From Bernardetia sp042180575 (GTDB taxonomy: Bacteria; Bacteroidota; Bacteroidia; Cytophagales; Bernardetiaceae), in NCBI RefSeq assembly GCF_042180575.1, contig NZ_CP170094.1, positions 1,054,001-1,118,000 of the forward strand: a stretch of 64,000 nt of DNA. Reading direction: 5' to 3'. The notes under the pieces are model-generated. The model searched no databases, had not been told where the DNA came from, and was given only the letters and a program-made list of their open reading frames with translations. The position numbers were made by a program, and so were the translations under genes. Shown piece after piece: positions 61,984 through 64,000 of the stretch (its first letter is position 1; the number at the start of each line of letters is the position of its first letter).

Positions 61984-63306
61984 TTAATTTAATACAAATT
62001 CTATCAAATATTCATTTAGAGGTAAACTATATTTTTCAGACCTAAATCCTTCTTCCAAAATAACTTGATACTTTTTATTTGATTCTAAATTCTTTACATC
62101 AAAAATAAGCTGTTTTCCATCTTCTGAAAACTCTACTTTTTCAAACTCTGGAAAATGCTCTCTTCCCAATTCTCCTAAACCAAAAGAACGAAAACGAATA
62201 TCCATTTTTTGAGAAAAATTTATTATAACTTTTGTAAAATTTCCTTTTACCTCATCACTTTGTATTTCAAAATTATTTACAGAAATTACTTTTGGACGAT
62301 TATTTTTGTATTCTAGTTTGAGTTCTGAGAGTGGTTTTTCGAAATAGCCTATTTTATCAATAAAATTTTCTACTTTTTCTTGATTTGTATAATCTAATTC
62401 TATCAATTCTCTTATAGCTTCTTCTTTATTTGCAGCTTGATTATAATATTTTTCTGCCATTGCATAACCTACATAATATCCCAAATCACGCATTTTGAAC
62501 TCATTATTCTCATCATTCCAAACCCAATTATAAGTCCAAGGCGAAAACATTTCCTTCTCAAAAACTTCTCTTACTTGTTTATCATTTGCTTTTCCATACG
62601 CAATAGCTGGCGTTTTGGATTCTTTTTTTAGTGCAATCGTAGGAACAAATTCAGCAACGCCTTCAAACAAAGTTTGAGAAAGCAAATCATAGCCACCAAT
62701 GGCATTTTGTTGTGTATGCACATATTCATGAATGTTCAAAGCAACGATATTTTCGATCGGGTTTGTTTGAAAATAGTTTTTTAAATGTGATAATCGCTTT
62801 GGAAATTCTGATGAAATTGTGTTTTTGTCTGCTGTTGCTAACTCTGTTCCAATAAGAAGCATGCTATCGATAGCCGTTCCGTTAGTTCGTAAAGCACCAA
62901 TCGTAAAATATATTTTGGTTGGTTTTAGATTGGGATAAACAACTTTTAATTTTTGGATTCCATCTTCTAACTCTTTACTTAATTTGTCAGCTTGAAGTGC
63001 ATTTTTTCGAACAGATTGCCAAAATAAAGGATAATTATTTATTGATGTTAGATATTCCTGTGGTGTATAACTTCTAGCTCTTATTATTCCATCTAATCCC
63101 TTCGAATCTTTATCAAAAAATAATTCTTTGAGATATTTTTCTTGTAGAATGGTATCTTTTGTTTGACTGATTTTATCATAAGCCTTCCAAAAATTTGAAA
63201 TATCAGAGGTTATAATAATTGCTTCTTGTTGTGTCTGAACAGATGTTGAAACAGGTTTGCAGCTTATAGAAAACAGTAAAATCAAGACGGAAAATAAAGA
63301 TTTCAT
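61984..63306 (-). CDS. Lipoprotein with HExxH metalloprotease motif
   Basis: A 440-aa predicted lipoprotein (LLFSISC, Cys about 16). HEYVHTQQ at about 193-200 matches HExxH, and a Glu follows in TLFEGVAEFVPTIAL, the layout of gluzincin-like peptidases (similar to DUF2268/GldB-associated proteins). A C-terminal domain (about 335-440; VKGNFTKVIINFSQKMDIRFRS) looks like an Ig-like strand domain. Probably a zinc peptidase outside the cell; substrate unknown. Confidence 0.6.
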   Translation of the reverse strand: MKSLFSVLILLFSISCKPVSTSVQTQQEAIIITSDISNFWKAYDKISQTKDTILQEKYLKELFFDKDSKGLDGIIRARSYTPQEYLTSINNYPLFWQSVRKNALQADKLSKELEDGIQKLKVVYPNLKPTKIYFTIGALRTNGTAIDSMLLIGTELATADKNTISSEFPKRLSHLKNYFQTNPIENIVALNIHEYVHTQQNAIGGYDLLSQTLFEGVAEFVPTIALKKESKTPAIAYGKANDKQVREVFEKEMFSPWTYNWVWNDENNEFKMRDLGYYVGYAMAEKYYNQAANKEEAIRELIELDYTNQEKVENFIDKIGYFEKPLSELKLEYKNNRPKVISVNNFEIQSDEVKGNFTKVIINFSQKMDIRFRSFGLGELGREHFPEFEKVEFSEDGKQLIFDVKNLESNKKYQVILEEGFRSEKYSLPLNEYLIEFVLN

Positions 63307-63384
63307 TGTAGTTGTTTTTTATGGTTAAATTATGGATAGAAAAATTAAAAGTACTCAAAATTATGGCATAATAAACAGAAAAAA

Positions 63385-63420
63385 CCCTATCATTTAGAAT
63401 TTTCATCTAAACGATAGGAT
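63385..63420 (-). terminator. Terminator of the DPP-IV-like gene
   Basis: CCTATCATTTAGA and TCTAAACGATAGG form a stem with one mismatch; on the minus strand it is followed by TTTTTT. Confidence 0.8.
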
Positions 63421-63424
63421 TTCA

Positions 63425-63495
63425 AAGTAGGTCAGACTTCCCAGTCTGATAAAGAAATTATAGTTTTTTATACAGACATAGAAAGTCTATGATAC
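63425..63495. repeat. Short palindromes
   Basis: TCAGACTTCCCAGTCTGA and CAGACATAGAAAGTCTATG lie in tandem downstream of the peptidase gene. They look like dispersed Bacteroidota palindromes. Confidence 0.4.
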
Positions 63496-63498
63496 ATT

Positions 63499-64000
63499 CT
63501 ACAAATTATCTTCTACAAATTTTGTCATCATATTATACAAATGGATTCTAGTCATTCCACCATAAATTCCGTGATTTCTATCTGGATAATAAAACATCTC
63601 AAAAGGACGGTTTGCATTGACAAGTGCATTTTGTAGCGCAATAGAATTCTGAACGTGTACATTATCATCACCAGTTCCGTGAACCAAAAGAAACTCTCCT
63701 TTTAGTTTTGAAGCGTGTGTAATTGGAGAAAAATCATCATAACCACTAGGATTATCTTGTGGACGTTGTAAAAAGCGTTCTGTATAAATCGTATCATAAT
63801 ATCTCCACGAAGTAACAGGCGCAACAGCAATTCCAGCTTTGAAATAATCTGCTCCCAACATCATCAAAAGCGACGACATATAACCACCATAACTCCAGCC
63901 CCAAATACCAATTCTTTCTTTATCCACAAAAGACAAACTAGCTAGATATTTTGCACCGTCGATTTGGTCTTCTACTTCTAATTTTCCAAGGTTTTTGTAA
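63499..64000 (-). CDS. Prolyl oligopeptidase (DPP-IV-like), C-terminal part
   Basis: The gene runs off the window; only the last 167 codons are seen (the frame is open to 64000, with YKNLGKLEVEDQIDGAKYLA before the first Met). GIWGWSYGGYMSS carries the S9 nucleophile Ser, HGTGDDNVHVQNS the Asp, and DRNHGIYGG the His, so the triad is complete. DPP-IV-type enzymes remove X-Pro dipeptides in the periplasm. Partial at its 5' end. Confidence 0.92.
   Translation of the reverse strand, partial: YKNLGKLEVEDQIDGAKYLASLSFVDKERIGIWGWSYGGYMSSLLMMLGADYFKAGIAVAPVTSWRYYDTIYTERFLQRPQDNPSGYDDFSPITHASKLKGEFLLVHGTGDDNVHVQNSIALQNALVNANRPFEMFYYPDRNHGIYGGMTRIHLYNMMTKFVEDNL

Overview
The window looks like chromosomal DNA of a low-GC member of the Bacteroidota, most likely a Cytophagales bacterium of the Flexibacter/Bernardetia type. 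The evidence is strongly AT-rich intergenic DNA, TAnnTTTG-type promoter boxes, ExbB/ExbD and TonB-type genes, an HU-like/SPOR envelope protein, a secreted TPR-CHAT protein and a SiaB/SiaC pair. The genus is an inference from gene style, not a database match.

Layout. 1-3.1 kb (+): DUF4340-like membrane protein, FkbM methyltransferase and CgeB-like glycosyltransferase. 3.2-7.6 kb (-): the most unusual part. An ATE-like aminoacyl-tRNA-protein transferase fused to DUF952 is followed by an ~830 bp array of interrupted tRNA genes, tRNA-like elements and seven copies of a fixed 21-nt box, and then by a 798-aa zinc-ribbon/TerD-like protein. 7.7-11.2 kb (-): ExbD, ExbB, HU-SPOR protein and a lipoprotein. 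11.4-20.5 kb (+): TonB-domain protein, helix-hairpin-helix outer-membrane protein, a gene split by an IS4-family element with a 9-bp target duplication, small unknown genes, ligA and a DUF6252-like lipoprotein. 20.6-34.4 kb (-): ABC permease, TlpA-like thioredoxin, a PLP trans-sulfuration enzyme, a MITE, MscS, a serine-hydrolase gene broken by an ISL3 element that itself carries an IS630 element, CCA-adding enzyme, a Y1-transposase remnant, mnmE and MarC. 34.8-44.1 kb (mixed): SiaB/SiaC, lytic transglycosylase, PD40 lipoprotein, RtcB, a REC-histidine kinase, an SDR-like remnant, an NTF2-like protein and YdcF. 44.4-55.4 kb (mostly +): TPR-CHAT, inorganic pyrophosphatase, a DUF1569 protein, PBP1A and a Crp/Fnr protein. 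55.5-64 kb: small membrane proteins, an esterase, Crp/Fnr, RsmI, amidohydrolase, GlsB-like protein, a HExxH lipoprotein and the C-terminal end of a DPP-IV-like peptidase running off the window.

Strongest observation. In the 5.6-6.4 kb array, removing a 45-nt insert that ends exactly with one of the 21-nt boxes restores a canonical tRNA-Pro(TGG) anticodon arm. The same box, and a partner box that can pair with it across a bulged C, recur between and inside the other tRNA-like elements. This looks like a family of very short, non-group-I tRNA introns or cassettes. The flanking genes are an aminoacyl-tRNA-using enzyme fusion and a large uncharacterised protein. CCA-adding enzyme, MnmE and the RNA ligase RtcB, also in this window, are plausible but unproven partners.
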